Assembly: GCA_020248265.1 (NCBI GenBank)
Contig: JADCHX010000024.1
Location: 1 to 64,000, forward strand
Source of the DNA: Rhodocyclaceae bacterium
GTDB taxonomy: Bacteria; Pseudomonadota; Gammaproteobacteria; Burkholderiales; CAIKXV01
Direction of reading: 5' to 3'
DNA length: 64,000 nucleotides
Positions 39,393-48,621 of the stretch are shown here, piece by piece (position 1 is the first letter of the stretch; each line of letters opens with the position of its first letter). The notes beneath the pieces were generated by a model that made no database searches, had not been told where the DNA came from, and saw only the letters and a program-made list of their open reading frames with translations. Made by a program: the position numbers and the translations under genes.

Positions 39393-40635
39393 CGCCTGGC
39401 GGACGCGGCGGTGCGCCGGGGCGCTCCTCTTCCCGCGGCAAGAGACCGTAGGGCGCGACCAGCGCCCAGAGGTGGGCCGGCACCATGTGCCGCAGGCGCC
39501 TGGGCCGCTCGCGGCGCAGGTGGACCACCGATTCGAGCGCCTTCATCTCGACCCGGGTGCGCGCGAACTCCAGCCCGCGCGGGCCGATCCGCGGCATCAG
39601 GAAGTTCACGATCGGACGCAGCCAGCCAGGCATCTGGCGCAGCGGCAGGCCGCCGGCGGCGCGCTCGACGTTGGCCAGGAAGCCCTTCACCGGGCCCTGC
39701 CGCTTGCCGGCGGAACCGGGGGCTGCGGTTCGTACGTCGTCGCCGAGCAGCCCGAGCAGTTCCTCGCCGCGCTCGTTGCGCACCAGCAACCACTGCTCGC
39801 CCTGCCCGCCCATGTAGCCGACGGTGATGTCGGCCAGCACGTTGGTGTAGTCGACGCAGGTGCGGCAGGTCAGCGGGAAGAAGTCCGGCGGCAGCTTCGA
39901 GATCGGCAGGTCGAGGAAAGGGATCAGCTTCGTGCGCCCGTCGGTGAAGCGCAGCTCGACCCGGTAGTCGGCGCGGAACTCGAGGTAGGTGATGGTCGAC
40001 GGATCGTCGGCCAGAAGGTCGAGAAACGCATGGAAGTTGTCGGTCGTGGTGTTGTCCGAGCACGGCGTGCCGATCACGTAGAGGCGCTCGAAACCCAGTT
40101 CCTTCTCGAGCGCACGCAGCGCGTACACCTGGCAGGGAATACCGATCACCGCAAGGCGCCGGTGGCCGGCCGCCAGGGCAGGCTCGAGCAGCGAGAGCAG
40201 CGGCGCATAGCCCATCCGCATGCCGCGGCAGGCGGCCATGTCGGCGGCCGAGGTGACCAGCACTGGCACCGGGCGCCAGCGGTCGTCCGGGTCGGGAGCC
40301 ATGGTAAGCACCGCATCGACCAGCCCGCGCGCGAGCAGCCGCTCGGCGATGCCGGTGGTGATACCGGTCCACTGTGCCCCGGGCGTGGGCTGCTTCATCG
40401 ATGCGCGCAGCATGCGGCGGAACGGTCCGAAGTACAATTCGTCGACCCGCGCCGGATCGCGGCTGCGCCCGTGCACCTGCGCCTCCAGCGCGGGATAGTC
40501 GGGCCGGATGAACTGGCAGGCGCGGCCGCAGCGCTTCGGGTCGGACGAGCGCGAGATGCCGCAGTCGGTGCAGAGGTCGCGTGCGGGTGCGGGCGACGGC
40601 CCGGGTACAGCTGCCCGCGCTTCGGGTGAGGGCAT
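39379..40635 (-). CDS. FrhB-family iron-sulfur flavoprotein, BciB/HCAR-like
   Basis: A 418-aa protein of the coenzyme F420 hydrogenase beta-subunit family. A Cys cluster lies at the N-terminus (C22, C25, C36, C40) and another pair in LTCRTCVDYTN near residue 275, consistent with iron-sulfur clusters. Blocks such as GAQWTGITTGIAERLL near 90, GIPCQVYALRALE near 175 and GTPCSDNTTTDNF near 200 match divinyl-chlorophyllide 8-vinyl reductase (BciB) and 7-hydroxymethyl-chlorophyll reductase. No other pigment gene is in the window. The family is clear; the substrate is not. Confidence 0.85.
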   Translation of the reverse strand: MPSPEARAAVPGPSPAPARDLCTDCGISRSSDPKRCGRACQFIRPDYPALEAQVHGRSRDPARVDELYFGPFRRMLRASMKQPTPGAQWTGITTGIAERLLARGLVDAVLTMAPDPDDRWRPVPVLVTSAADMAACRGMRMGYAPLLSLLEPALAAGHRRLAVIGIPCQVYALRALEKELGFERLYVIGTPCSDNTTTDNFHAFLDLLADDPSTITYLEFRADYRVELRFTDGRTKLIPFLDLPISKLPPDFFPLTCRTCVDYTNVLADITVGYMGGQGEQWLLVRNERGEELLGLLGDDVRTAAPGSAGKRQGPVKGFLANVERAAGGLPLRQMPGWLRPIVNFLMPRIGPRGLEFARTRVEMKALESVVHLRRERPRRLRHMVPAHLWALVAPYGLLPREEERPGAPPRPPGDPGV

Positions 40636-40772
40636 CGGCGGTATATCCAAGGTGATCTGGATTCTACCCGCGGGCCGGCACTGCGCTAAGCTTCGTGCAC
40701 GGAGCGGCTGTCGAACGGCCCGACGCAACCACGCGATCGGCCGCAGGACGCTTCGGGCACGGAGGAGCGAGG

Positions 40773-41789
40773 ATGTCCACAGGTTCCGGTCTGGTCACGG
40801 TCAGGGTCCGCCCCCGTTCATGGCATGGCTGCGCAGGATTCGCTGCGGGCGCCGCTGCGCTTGCCGCAGGGCCATGGTCGATGGCGGCGCTGGCCGCCTA
40901 TCCCGACAAGCCGGTGCGGATCGTGATCCCGTCGCCACCGGGGGGCGGTACCGACACCTCGACCCGCATCCTGGGACCAAGGATGTCCGACCTGCTGGGG
41001 CAGCCGTTCGTGCTCGAGAACCGTCCGGGCGCCAGCGGAAACATCGGCGCGGAAGTGGTCGCGCGAGCCACGCCGGACGGCTACACACTGTTGGCCGCGA
41101 TCGCATCGCACACCAGCAATCCCGCGATGATGAAGACATCGTATGACCTCGCGCGCGATTTCGCACCGGTCTCGATGACAGTGACGCTGCCGAACGTGCT
41201 GGTCGCCAATCCGGCCCTGCCCGCTCGCACCGTGAAGGAACTCGTCGCACTGGCCCGCACGCGGCCGGGCCAGCTTCAGTTCGCCACCGGCGGCATCGGT
41301 GCCAACCAGCACCTGTCGATGGAACTGTTCCTGCTCACGACGGGCACGAAGATGGTCCATGTTCCGTACAAGGGCGTTGGGCCGGCGCTGGGCGATGTCG
41401 TGGGCGGCCATGTGCCGCTCATGATGTCGAACATCCTGGTCGCGCTGCCGCAGATCCGCGCAGGCCGGGTACGCGCCTACGGAGTGACCAGCGCCCGGCG
41501 GGTGAGCGGTGCGCCCGACATCCCGACGATCGCGGAGTCCGGTGTCCCGGGCTTCGATGCCGTGCAGTGGTACGGCCTGCTCGCGCCGGCGGCCACGCCC
41601 CGCGACGTCGTAGGCATCCTGCATGCCACCGTGGTCAAGGTGCTGCAGGAACCGGCGATCCGCGACCGCTTCCTGCGCGACGGTGCCGAACCGACACCCA
41701 GCGCCTCGCCCGAAGAATTCGCGGCGCTGATCAAGGTCGAGCTTGCGCGCTGGATGAAGGTGGTGAAGGAAGCCGGGATCCAGCCGTGA
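40773..41789 (+). CDS. Bug-family solute-binding protein
   Basis: A 338-aa periplasmic binding protein. The leader contains paired arginines and a hydrophobic stretch ending near AALAAY (residue 42). The motifs are PSPPGGGTDTSTR near residue 55 and HVPYKGVGPALGDV near 190. The ATG at 40773 follows a GGAGGAGCGAGG site. It converges with the SDR at 41808 and, with the dapA-like genes beyond, could form a carboxylate uptake and processing cluster. Confidence 0.93.
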   Translation: MSTGSGLVTVRVRPRSWHGCAGFAAGAAALAAGPWSMAALAAYPDKPVRIVIPSPPGGGTDTSTRILGPRMSDLLGQPFVLENRPGASGNIGAEVVARATPDGYTLLAAIASHTSNPAMMKTSYDLARDFAPVSMTVTLPNVLVANPALPARTVKELVALARTRPGQLQFATGGIGANQHLSMELFLLTTGTKMVHVPYKGVGPALGDVVGGHVPLMMSNILVALPQIRAGRVRAYGVTSARRVSGAPDIPTIAESGVPGFDAVQWYGLLAPAATPRDVVGILHATVVKVLQEPAIRDRFLRDGAEPTPSASPEEFAALIKVELARWMKVVKEAGIQP

Positions 41790-41807
41790 CGCACGCCGCG
41801 GCCCGGC

Positions 41808-42587
41808 TCACTGCGCGGTGACGCCCCCGTCCAGCACGAGGGTCTGCCCGGTCATGTAAGCGGCCGCCGGCTGCGCCAGGTAGGCCACCGCGGCAGCCAC
41901 CTCCTCCGGCAGGCCAAGGCGGCCGAGCGGGATCCGTCCCAGTGCAGACTCGAGGTAGCCCGGCTGCTTGAACGAACCTGCGCGGGCAGCCGTGTCGATG
42001 CGCCCTGGCGCGACTGCATTGACGCGGATGCCCAGCGGCGCCCATTCGATGGCGAGCATTCGCGTCATCTGCAGGATGCCGGCCTTCGCGATGCCATACA
42101 CCGTTCGGTCGGCCATGCCGACGAGCGCATGCGTGGAGGCGATGCTGATGATGCAGCCGGGCCGATGTTCGCGTGCCAGACACGCGCCGAACTTCTGGGT
42201 CAGGAAGAAGGTGCCGGTGAGGTTGGTCGCCATCACCGTCTCCCAGGCTTCGGGCGTCACGTCGAGCGCAGGCACCTTGAGCGGGACACCTGCATTGTTC
42301 ACCAGTACGTCCAGCCGTCCGAAAGCCCCGGCGGCACGCCCGATCGCCGCCTCGAGATCGCCGATCTCGCGCAGGTCGAGCGCGATCGCAACCGCGCGTC
42401 GTCCCATTGCCCGGATCGCCGCGCAGACCGGCTCCAGCCTGGAAGGCTGCATCGAGGACACCACGAGGTCGTGCCCGGTGCGGGCCAGTTCAACCGCTAT
42501 GGCTGCACCGATGCCCTGTGCGGCACCTGTCACCAGGGCCACGGGCACGTCGCGCAGGACCGCTTCCGGTCGCTCGTCGTCCGCCAC
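41808..42587 (-). CDS. SDR family oxidoreductase (FabG-like)
   Basis: A 259-aa classical short-chain dehydrogenase. TGAAQGIG lies at residues 20-27, NNAG at 97-100, catalytic Y164 and K168 in YGIAK, and the C-terminal GQTLVLDGG is typical of the FabG/glucose-dehydrogenase group. It lies 4 bp after the upstream dapA-like gene and is the third gene of a tight three-gene minus-strand operon (44450 to 41808). A sugar-acid or hydroxy-acid substrate is plausible from this context. Confidence 0.93.
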   Translation of the reverse strand: MADDERPEAVLRDVPVALVTGAAQGIGAAIAVELARTGHDLVVSSMQPSRLEPVCAAIRAMGRRAVAIALDLREIGDLEAAIGRAAGAFGRLDVLVNNAGVPLKVPALDVTPEAWETVMATNLTGTFFLTQKFGACLAREHRPGCIISIASTHALVGMADRTVYGIAKAGILQMTRMLAIEWAPLGIRVNAVAPGRIDTAARAGSFKQPGYLESALGRIPLGRLGLPEEVAAAVAYLAQPAAAYMTGQTLVLDGGVTAQ

Positions 42588-42591
42588 GACG

Positions 42592-43539
42592 CTACCAGCC
42601 CTGCGGTTCGTCGCCGAGCATGCCGATCTTCGACAGCGCCAGCGAAAGCGCCGTGCCCTGTGCCGCGGACAGCGGGGTCAGCGGTGGTCGGACATCGCCG
42701 CAATCGCGCGCCATCGCACGCGACGCAGCCTTGAGGCCGGCGACACCGCCCGGCTTGATCGCCATCCGCAGGGCAGCAACCGCGTTCTGCAGCGGGCGCG
42801 CTTCTTCGTAGCGCTCGGCAACGCACAGTTCATGCAGGCGCCGAACCGCCCTGGGCGCAATGCCGGCCAGGGCACAGAAGGACCCGGTGGCACCGATCGC
42901 ATGCGCCGAAATGAGGTACTCCGATCCGGACAGCAGTGCGAACGACGGACGGACTCGGCGCGCCAGCATGAGCAGCTCGATCATGTACTGCCAGTCGAGG
43001 CTGGAATCGACCAGACCGATGAAGTTCGGGGAGCGCTCGACCAGTTCGATGGCCGAGGTTGCGTTGAACTTCACACCGCCCATCTCATCGGGAAAATTGT
43101 GGACGAACATCGGCAGGTCGACCACGGCCGCGATCTGAGCGAAGTGTTCGACCAGCATCGACTGCGGTGGCGTCCAGTAGTAGGGCACGTTGGCCACGAT
43201 GGCCTTCGCGCCGGCGTGCTGCGCATGCTGCGCGAGCGCGGCGGCCATTGCAGTGCCCGACTCGCTGACGTGGGCGATCACCGGCACGCGCCCCGCCACC
43301 TTGTCGAGGACGAACTCGAGCACCCGGTGGCGCTCGGCGGTGGGCAGGCTGACCGACTCGCCCGCATGCATCGGCACCGCGATCGAATCGGCACCGTTGC
43401 GCAGGTGGAACTCGATGAGCTGCGCATGGCGTGCGCAATCGATCGCGCCGTCGGGCGTGAACGGGGTGAGCGGGGTATGGACGAGCCCGGGCATGAACAC
43501 CGGGGAGGCGACAGCGGGGGCAGAGGACATGGACTTCAC
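42592..43539 (-). CDS. DapA-superfamily protein lacking the Schiff-base lysine
   Basis: A 315-aa (beta/alpha)8-barrel protein of the dihydrodipicolinate synthase/N-acetylneuraminate lyase family. In its neighbour the catalytic pair is Y136 and K166; the aligned residues here are H147 (VHNFP) and V177 (GLVDSS, codon GTC). The Schiff-base aldolase chemistry should therefore be impossible. The rest of the barrel is intact. It starts at a GTG that overlaps the stop of the active-looking copy by four bases; an ATG at 43530 is an alternative. It may be a partner subunit or have another activity. Confidence 0.9.
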   Translation of the reverse strand: MKSMSSAPAVASPVFMPGLVHTPLTPFTPDGAIDCARHAQLIEFHLRNGADSIAVPMHAGESVSLPTAERHRVLEFVLDKVAGRVPVIAHVSESGTAMAAALAQHAQHAGAKAIVANVPYYWTPPQSMLVEHFAQIAAVVDLPMFVHNFPDEMGGVKFNATSAIELVERSPNFIGLVDSSLDWQYMIELLMLARRVRPSFALLSGSEYLISAHAIGATGSFCALAGIAPRAVRRLHELCVAERYEEARPLQNAVAALRMAIKPGGVAGLKAASRAMARDCGDVRPPLTPLSAAQGTALSLALSKIGMLGDEPQGW

Positions 43540-44450
43540 CAGCCGTGGGGTTCGGTGTCGAGGATGCCCAGTTCGCCGAGTTGCTCGGCGATGAAGGCGA
43601 TCCGCTTCTCGCTTGCGGTGGGCAGCGGCGGACGGGTCGGCCCGACCGGGCGACCCATGATCACCATGCCGCCCTTGAGCGATGACGGGTACTGGTCACG
43701 GAACAGCTGCCACAGCTGGGACAACTTGTACTGGCAGTCGCGGGCTTCGTCCCAGCGGCCTTCCACGCATGAGGCGTACAGGCGGGTGCAGAGGTTCGGG
43801 CAGATGGCGCCGGCAGACGAATAGGACCCCTTGCCGCCGAGCGGGATCGAGGGCAGGAGGAACTCGACTCCGGCAACGAGCGAGAAATCGGGGCGCACTG
43901 CCAGCGCCGCACGGGAGATCTCGAGGAACTTCTCGGAGTCGAAACTGGCCTCCTTCATGGCAACCAGGTTCGGCAGTTTCTCGAGCAGGCTCGTGATCAG
44001 TTCGCCGGTGAACTCGACGCCGTCTAGGTAGGACGGTGAGTTGTAGGCGATGATCGGCAGGTCGACCTCGCGACCCAGCCGCATGAACCAGTCGTGGATG
44101 GCCGCCGGCGACGGGTTCCAGAAGTACGGCGTGATCGCGATGATCGCGTCTGCCCCGACCGCCTGCGCATGCCGTGCCAGGTCGATCGAATCCTCCACCG
44201 CCAGGGCACTGACGTGGATGGACACGGGGACACGGCCCGCTACCGTCTTCACCGCGACCTCGGCGAAGCGCTTGCGCTCGGCGATGGTGAGGTTCAGCGA
44301 TTCGCCCTTGTGGTGCGGCCAGGAGATCGCGGTGGCACCGGTGCGGACGTGGAAATCGAGCAGGCGCTCGAAGGTCTCTAGATCGGGGCTGAAGTCTGCC
44401 TTCAGCGGCGTGACCGGGCTCTGCATCACGCCCTTGAGAATGAGGGGCAC
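43536..44450 (-). CDS. DapA-superfamily aldolase/lyase
   Basis: A 304-aa barrel enzyme of the dihydrodipicolinate synthase superfamily with the catalytic tyrosine Y136 (AYNSP) and Schiff-base lysine K166 (AMKEAS). These enzymes cleave or condense pyruvate-containing compounds. It is probably not the housekeeping DapA, because it sits in an operon with a lysine-less paralogue and an SDR. First gene of the three-gene unit. The substrate is unknown. Confidence 0.92.
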   Translation of the reverse strand: MPLILKGVMQSPVTPLKADFSPDLETFERLLDFHVRTGATAISWPHHKGESLNLTIAERKRFAEVAVKTVAGRVPVSIHVSALAVEDSIDLARHAQAVGADAIIAITPYFWNPSPAAIHDWFMRLGREVDLPIIAYNSPSYLDGVEFTGELITSLLEKLPNLVAMKEASFDSEKFLEISRAALAVRPDFSLVAGVEFLLPSIPLGGKGSYSSAGAICPNLCTRLYASCVEGRWDEARDCQYKLSQLWQLFRDQYPSSLKGGMVIMGRPVGPTRPPLPTASEKRIAFIAEQLGELGILDTEPHGW

Positions 44451-44537
44451 GGGGTCCTCTGCGGGTATCGGTCGAAAGTCTGTTCTTCTGGTTGGCCCGA
44501 CTCTACTCGACCAGGCATCGCCCTGCCAGCGCCCCCC

Positions 44538-45260
44538 TCAACGATCCAGCTCCGGGTAATGCCGGAAGATCCCGCTCTGATTGAACGGTATGCGCCGCTT
44601 CGACTTCAGGTAGCGCGCGACCCGGGGCAGTTTCGCGACACGTGCGTGCAGTGCCACCAGGTTGGGGTGTTCCGGCTCGAGGCGCGACATCGCCTTCGGG
44701 AACGCGTAGCGCAGGCCCGCGATCGACTGGAACACCGACAGGTCGACATAGGACAGTTCGCTGCCGACCAGCCAGGACGGCCCCTTGGGGTTGCGCTCGA
44801 GCACGGCCTCGAAGTAGCCGAGGAACTTCGGCATGCGCAGCTCGACGAAGGCCTTCGCCCGCTTGCGCGCCGCGGGCTTCTGCTCTTCGTAGTAGAGATG
44901 CTTGGCGATCGGATGATGGGTGTCGTGCGCTTCGACGATGAAGTCCGCGACCACCAGCTGCAGCTGGTTCGCCCAGCGGCGCGAAGCGGCATCCTTCGGC
45001 ACCAGCCCGAGCCGCGGGCCGAGGAAGGCGAGGATGTTGGCCGTCTGCGAGATCCACTCGCCGTCGACCTCGAGGATCGGCGGCGCGAACGGTGCGCGCG
45101 GGTCGGTGCCCTGCAGGATCGACAGCACCGCCGCGCGACCGCCGCCCTTCTTCTCGGATTGGCGCACGACGTCGACGTAGTCCGCGCCTGCGGCCTCGAG
45201 CGCGAGGCGGATGAATTCGCCGCGGCCCTGGATGTGCGACCAGTAGTAGAGGTTGTACAT
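44538..45260 (-). CDS. Glutathione S-transferase family protein (sigma-like)
   Basis: A 240-aa GST starting MYNLYYWSHIQGRGEFIR, where Tyr near the N-terminus and the GRGEFIR segment recall sigma/alpha-type enzymes. The N-terminal domain includes APPILEVDGEWISQT near residue 60; the C-terminal domain includes GSELSYVDLSVFQ near 165. It is longer than usual in the middle (residues 45-60). It lies 87 bp upstream of the dapA-like operon on the same strand and diverges from the MazG-like gene. Confidence 0.9.
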   Translation of the reverse strand: MYNLYYWSHIQGRGEFIRLALEAAGADYVDVVRQSEKKGGGRAAVLSILQGTDPRAPFAPPILEVDGEWISQTANILAFLGPRLGLVPKDAASRRWANQLQLVVADFIVEAHDTHHPIAKHLYYEEQKPAARKRAKAFVELRMPKFLGYFEAVLERNPKGPSWLVGSELSYVDLSVFQSIAGLRYAFPKAMSRLEPEHPNLVALHARVAKLPRVARYLKSKRRIPFNQSGIFRHYPELDR

Positions 45261-45340
45261 GCGTGCTCCCTGCCTGAGGTTGGTTGGCTGCGTCAGTGTA
45301 GCGCTAGACTCGGCACACCTATCTCCGGAGGATGGCAGCG

Positions 45341-45694
45341 ATGACCGATGACAGCCTTGCCGGGCTCACCGAACGCCTGCGCCACTTCGCGGCCGAGCGC
45401 GACTGGGAGCAGTTCCACTCGCCGAAGAACCTCGCCATCGGCGTCGCCGCGGAGGCAGGCGAACTGGCGGCCGAGTTCCAGTGGATCGACGGCGCGGACA
45501 GCTACACGCCGGAGGCCGCCCACCTCGACCGCATCCGCCATGAATCGGCCGACGTGCTGCTCTACCTGGTGCGCCTCGCCGACCGGCTGCAGTTCGACCT
45601 CCTCGCGGCCGCGAACGAGAAGATCGGCCTGAACGCGCGCAAGTACCCGGTCGAGCAGTTCAAGGGGTCGTCGCGGAAGTACTCCGAGGACTGA
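45341..45694 (+). CDS. MazG-like nucleotide pyrophosphohydrolase
   Basis: A 117-aa all-alpha NTP pyrophosphohydrolase of the dCTPase/RS21-C6 type, thought to remove non-canonical dNTPs. Motifs are HSPKNLAIGVAAEAGELAAE near residue 25, with the metal-binding EAGEL, and HESADVLLYLVRLAD near 65; KYPVEQFKG near 100 is also typical. The second ATG (45341) is chosen because the GGAGG at 45327-45331 lies nine bases before it and abuts the first ATG. Confidence 0.9.
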   Translation: MTDDSLAGLTERLRHFAAERDWEQFHSPKNLAIGVAAEAGELAAEFQWIDGADSYTPEAAHLDRIRHESADVLLYLVRLADRLQFDLLAAANEKIGLNARKYPVEQFKGSSRKYSED

Positions 45695-45798
45695 CGCCGG
45701 CACGCCAGCAGCCGAGGCGACCTTCGCGATCGGAATGCTCAGGCCGAGCATCACGCCAGCGCCGATCAGCACCGGCCATACACCGGCCGGGGTGCGGT
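45692..45798 (-). pseudogene. Fragment of an EamA/DMT-family transporter
   Basis: Between the MazG-like and amidase genes the minus strand encodes about 35 codons reading VWPVLIGAGVMLGLSIPIAK followed by VASAAGVPAS. This looks like the first helix of an EamA-type drug/metabolite transporter. The frame runs on into the antisense of the MazG-like gene, where the resemblance stops. It is best read as the 5' remnant of a transporter gene lost by deletion. Confidence 0.5.
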
Positions 45799-47142
45799 CT
45801 ACCGCAACACCTGGTCGATCCACCCCGCCGACTCGAACAGCTCGGCATCGCGGTCCGGGAAGCCGATCGCCTGAATGCCCAGCGGCAAGCCCTGCACGGT
45901 CAGCAGCGGCAGGCTCAGTGCCGGCGCGCCCAGGTAGGACGCAGGGATGTTGAACACCGTGTCGCCAGTGGCATCGATGCCCACCGGCGCGGCGCCGGGC
46001 GCCGACAGGGTCAGCAGCACGTCGCACTCGCCCAGCAGCATCGCCTGCGCGGCGCGCGCCGCGGCCCGCGTCGCCAGCAGCTTGCGGTAATCGGCCTGGG
46101 TCATCTTCTCGGCCTCGACCAGCCGCTCGCGCAGGAAGTCGCTGAGCCTGGACGGATCGCGGTCGCGGTAGGTGTTCAGCGGCCACACCGACTCGTAGTT
46201 GACCAGCGCATGCGATATGCGGCCGGCATCCTCGAGTGCGACCTCGAGCAGCGCAACCCGGGCGTCGTCGGCACGCCGGTGCACGCGCACGCCCTGCGCG
46301 CTCAGGCGCGCGACGGCGGCCTCGAAGGCAGCCTTCGCATCGGCATCGGCGATCTTCCAGCCGGCGGTCTCGATCACCACGATACGCGCCGGGCGCACCG
46401 GCGCCGGCGTCTCCGACGGGCCGTACAGCCCGGGATAGCCGGGATCGCCACCGGCGCGGTCGGAGATCTCGCGCGCGACGATCCAGGCGTCCTGCAGCGT
46501 GGCAGCGATCGGGCCATGCACCGACTGCGACAGGCCGTCATGCGAGCCGCCGCGGTTGATCGCGCCGAAGGTGGGCTTGAACGCATAGGCGCCGCAGAAG
46601 CTGGCCGGCCGCAGCATCGAGCCGATCACCTGCGTGCCCAGGCCGACGGCGATCATCCCGCAGCCCACGCCCGCGGCCGAGCCGCTGCTCGAGCCGCCGG
46701 GCGTGCGCGACGGATCCCACGGATTGCGCGTACCGCGCGGCACGCGCGCGGCGAATTCGGTGGTGACCGTCTTGCCGAGGATGATCGCACCGGCCTGGCG
46801 CAGCGCGACCACGCTCGCGGCGTCACGATGCGACTGATAGCCCTCGAACACCGGCGAGCCGCACTGGGTCGGCATGTCCGCGGTCTCGATCAGGTCCTTG
46901 ATGCCCACCGGCATGCCGTCGATCCGCGACAGCGGTCGGCCCTCGCGCCAGCGCGCAGTCGAGGCGGCCGCCGCGGCCCGTGCCTTCTCGATCTCGATAT
47001 GGACGAACGCGCCGACGGTCGGCTCGAACGTATCCACATTGGCGAGGCAGCGCTCGAGGAAGGCGGTCGGGCTGTCCTTGCCCGAGGCGAAGTCGGCCAG
47101 GTGGACGGTGTAGGGCAGGGGTTTCGGCGTCGGCAAGGGCAT
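45799..47142 (-). CDS. Amidase signature family hydrolase
   Basis: A 447-aa amidase. The Ser-cisSer-Lys triad region is visible: K82 in VGIKDL, the serine cluster S151-S153 in GGSSSGSAAG and S175 in VIGSMLRPASFCG, where the usual GGS is IGS. The family hydrolyses amides such as indoleacetamide, malonamide or short aliphatic amides. The start is the ATG at 47142. It diverges from the class III alcohol dehydrogenase over about 215 bp. Confidence 0.9.
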   Translation of the reverse strand: MPLPTPKPLPYTVHLADFASGKDSPTAFLERCLANVDTFEPTVGAFVHIEIEKARAAAAASTARWREGRPLSRIDGMPVGIKDLIETADMPTQCGSPVFEGYQSHRDAASVVALRQAGAIILGKTVTTEFAARVPRGTRNPWDPSRTPGGSSSGSAAGVGCGMIAVGLGTQVIGSMLRPASFCGAYAFKPTFGAINRGGSHDGLSQSVHGPIAATLQDAWIVAREISDRAGGDPGYPGLYGPSETPAPVRPARIVVIETAGWKIADADAKAAFEAAVARLSAQGVRVHRRADDARVALLEVALEDAGRISHALVNYESVWPLNTYRDRDPSRLSDFLRERLVEAEKMTQADYRKLLATRAAARAAQAMLLGECDVLLTLSAPGAAPVGIDATGDTVFNIPASYLGAPALSLPLLTVQGLPLGIQAIGFPDRDAELFESAGWIDQVLR

Positions 47143-47356
47143 CAGGACGTCTCCAGGAAGCAGTGAGCGCAGACAGGGGCACACGGCGCGGCGGCAAGGC
47201 CGCGAGTCTATCGCTGTTGTGGCGATCGCCACACCGCTCGATGTCATGAGGCCTGGCGCTTGCATGTTGGAGGTCGGGCGGGCCAGGCCGGACCACAGAC
47301 CATTCCGCGCCCGCAGCGGTTACAGGATAATCGCCGCTTCTGAACCGGAGGCCGCC

Positions 47357-48469
47357 ATGAAAACGCAAGCAGCCGTCTGCTACGCCGCAGGTCAACCGCT
47401 GGTCATCGAGACCGTCGACCTCGAGGGGCCGAAGGCCGGTGAGGTCATGGTCGAGCTCAAGGCCACCGGCGTCTGCCATACCGACGAGTTCACCCGCTCG
47501 GGTGGCGACCCGGAAGGACTGTTCCCGGCGATCTTCGGCCACGAGGGCGCGGGCATCGTGGTCGAGGTCGGCCCCGGCGTCACCGGCCTGAAGAAGGGCG
47601 ACCATGTGATCCCGCTCTACACGCCCGAGTGCCGCCAGTGCAAGTCGTGCCTGTCGCGCAAGACCAACCTGTGCACCGCGATCCGCACCACCCAGGGCAA
47701 GGGCGTGATGCCCGACGGTACCAGCCGATTCTCGATCGGCGGGAAGATGGTCCATCACTACATGGGCTGCTCGACGTTCTCCAACTACACCGTGCTGCCC
47801 GAGATCGCGTTGGCGAAGATCCGGGAAGACGCGCCGTTCGACAAGGTCTGCTACATCGGCTGCGGCGTCACCACCGGCATCGGTGCAGTGATCAACACCG
47901 CGCAGGTCGAGCCGGGCGCGAACGTGGTGGTGTTCGGGCTGGGCGGCATCGGCCTGAACGTGGTGCAGGGCGCACGCCTGGCCGGCGCAAACATGATCAT
48001 CGGCGTCGACGTCAACCCGGCGCGCGAGGCCCTGGGCCGGCAGTACGGCATGACCCACTTCGTGAACCCGAAGGAAGTCGAGGGCGATCTCGTGCCCTAT
48101 CTGGTCGCGCTGACCGACGGTGGCGCCGACTACAGCTTCGAGTGCGTCGGCAACGTAGACCTGATGCGCCAGGCGCTCGAGTGCTGCCATCGCGGCTGGG
48201 GCGAGTCGATCATCATCGGCGTGGCCGGTGCCGGCCAGGAGATCCGCACCCGGCCGTTCCAGCTGGTCACCGGCCGCGTCTGGAAGGGCACGGCATTCGG
48301 TGGCGCGCGCGGCCGCACCGACGTGCCGAAGATCGTCGACTGGTACATGGACGGCAGGATCCGGATCGACGACCTGATCACGCATACGATGCCGCTGTCG
48401 GACATAAACCGCGCGATCGACCTTATGCACTCGGGCGAATCGATCCGCAGCGTGGTCGTGTACGACTGA
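47357..48469 (+). CDS. frmA: S-(hydroxymethyl)glutathione dehydrogenase / class III alcohol dehydrogenase
   Basis: A 370-aa zinc alcohol dehydrogenase. It has the catalytic zinc site (GVCHTDEF, GHEGAGIV and the later Cys of YIGCGV), the four-cysteine structural zinc loop (CRQCKSCLSRKTNLC) and the NAD-binding GLGGIGLN. It oxidises the formaldehyde-glutathione adduct with NAD and can reduce S-nitrosoglutathione. The start is the ATG at 47357, preceded by CCGGAGG. No S-formylglutathione hydrolase gene is adjacent, which is unusual for formaldehyde operons. Confidence 0.96.
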   Translation: MKTQAAVCYAAGQPLVIETVDLEGPKAGEVMVELKATGVCHTDEFTRSGGDPEGLFPAIFGHEGAGIVVEVGPGVTGLKKGDHVIPLYTPECRQCKSCLSRKTNLCTAIRTTQGKGVMPDGTSRFSIGGKMVHHYMGCSTFSNYTVLPEIALAKIREDAPFDKVCYIGCGVTTGIGAVINTAQVEPGANVVVFGLGGIGLNVVQGARLAGANMIIGVDVNPAREALGRQYGMTHFVNPKEVEGDLVPYLVALTDGGADYSFECVGNVDLMRQALECCHRGWGESIIIGVAGAGQEIRTRPFQLVTGRVWKGTAFGGARGRTDVPKIVDWYMDGRIRIDDLITHTMPLSDINRAIDLMHSGESIRSVVVYD

Positions 48470-48481
48470 CGCGATACCTGC

Positions 48482-48502
48482 GCGCGGCGAAGTTTGCCGC
48501 GC
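48482..48502 (+). terminator. Possible hairpin terminator after frmA
   Basis: A perfect 7-bp stem GCGCGGC/GCCGCGC with loop GAAGTTT lies 12 bp after the frmA stop codon. No T-run follows, so termination without other factors is uncertain. Confidence 0.35.
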
Positions 48503-48621
48503 TACAGGCCGCAACCCTCGTTCGCCAACGGGAAGACGCGCGCAGAGACTCGCGTGCAGGGGCAGGACGCGTACCGGTCCGGTACCGCGCCGACCGCCCC
48601 GCCACCTTTCCCGGAGAGCAC

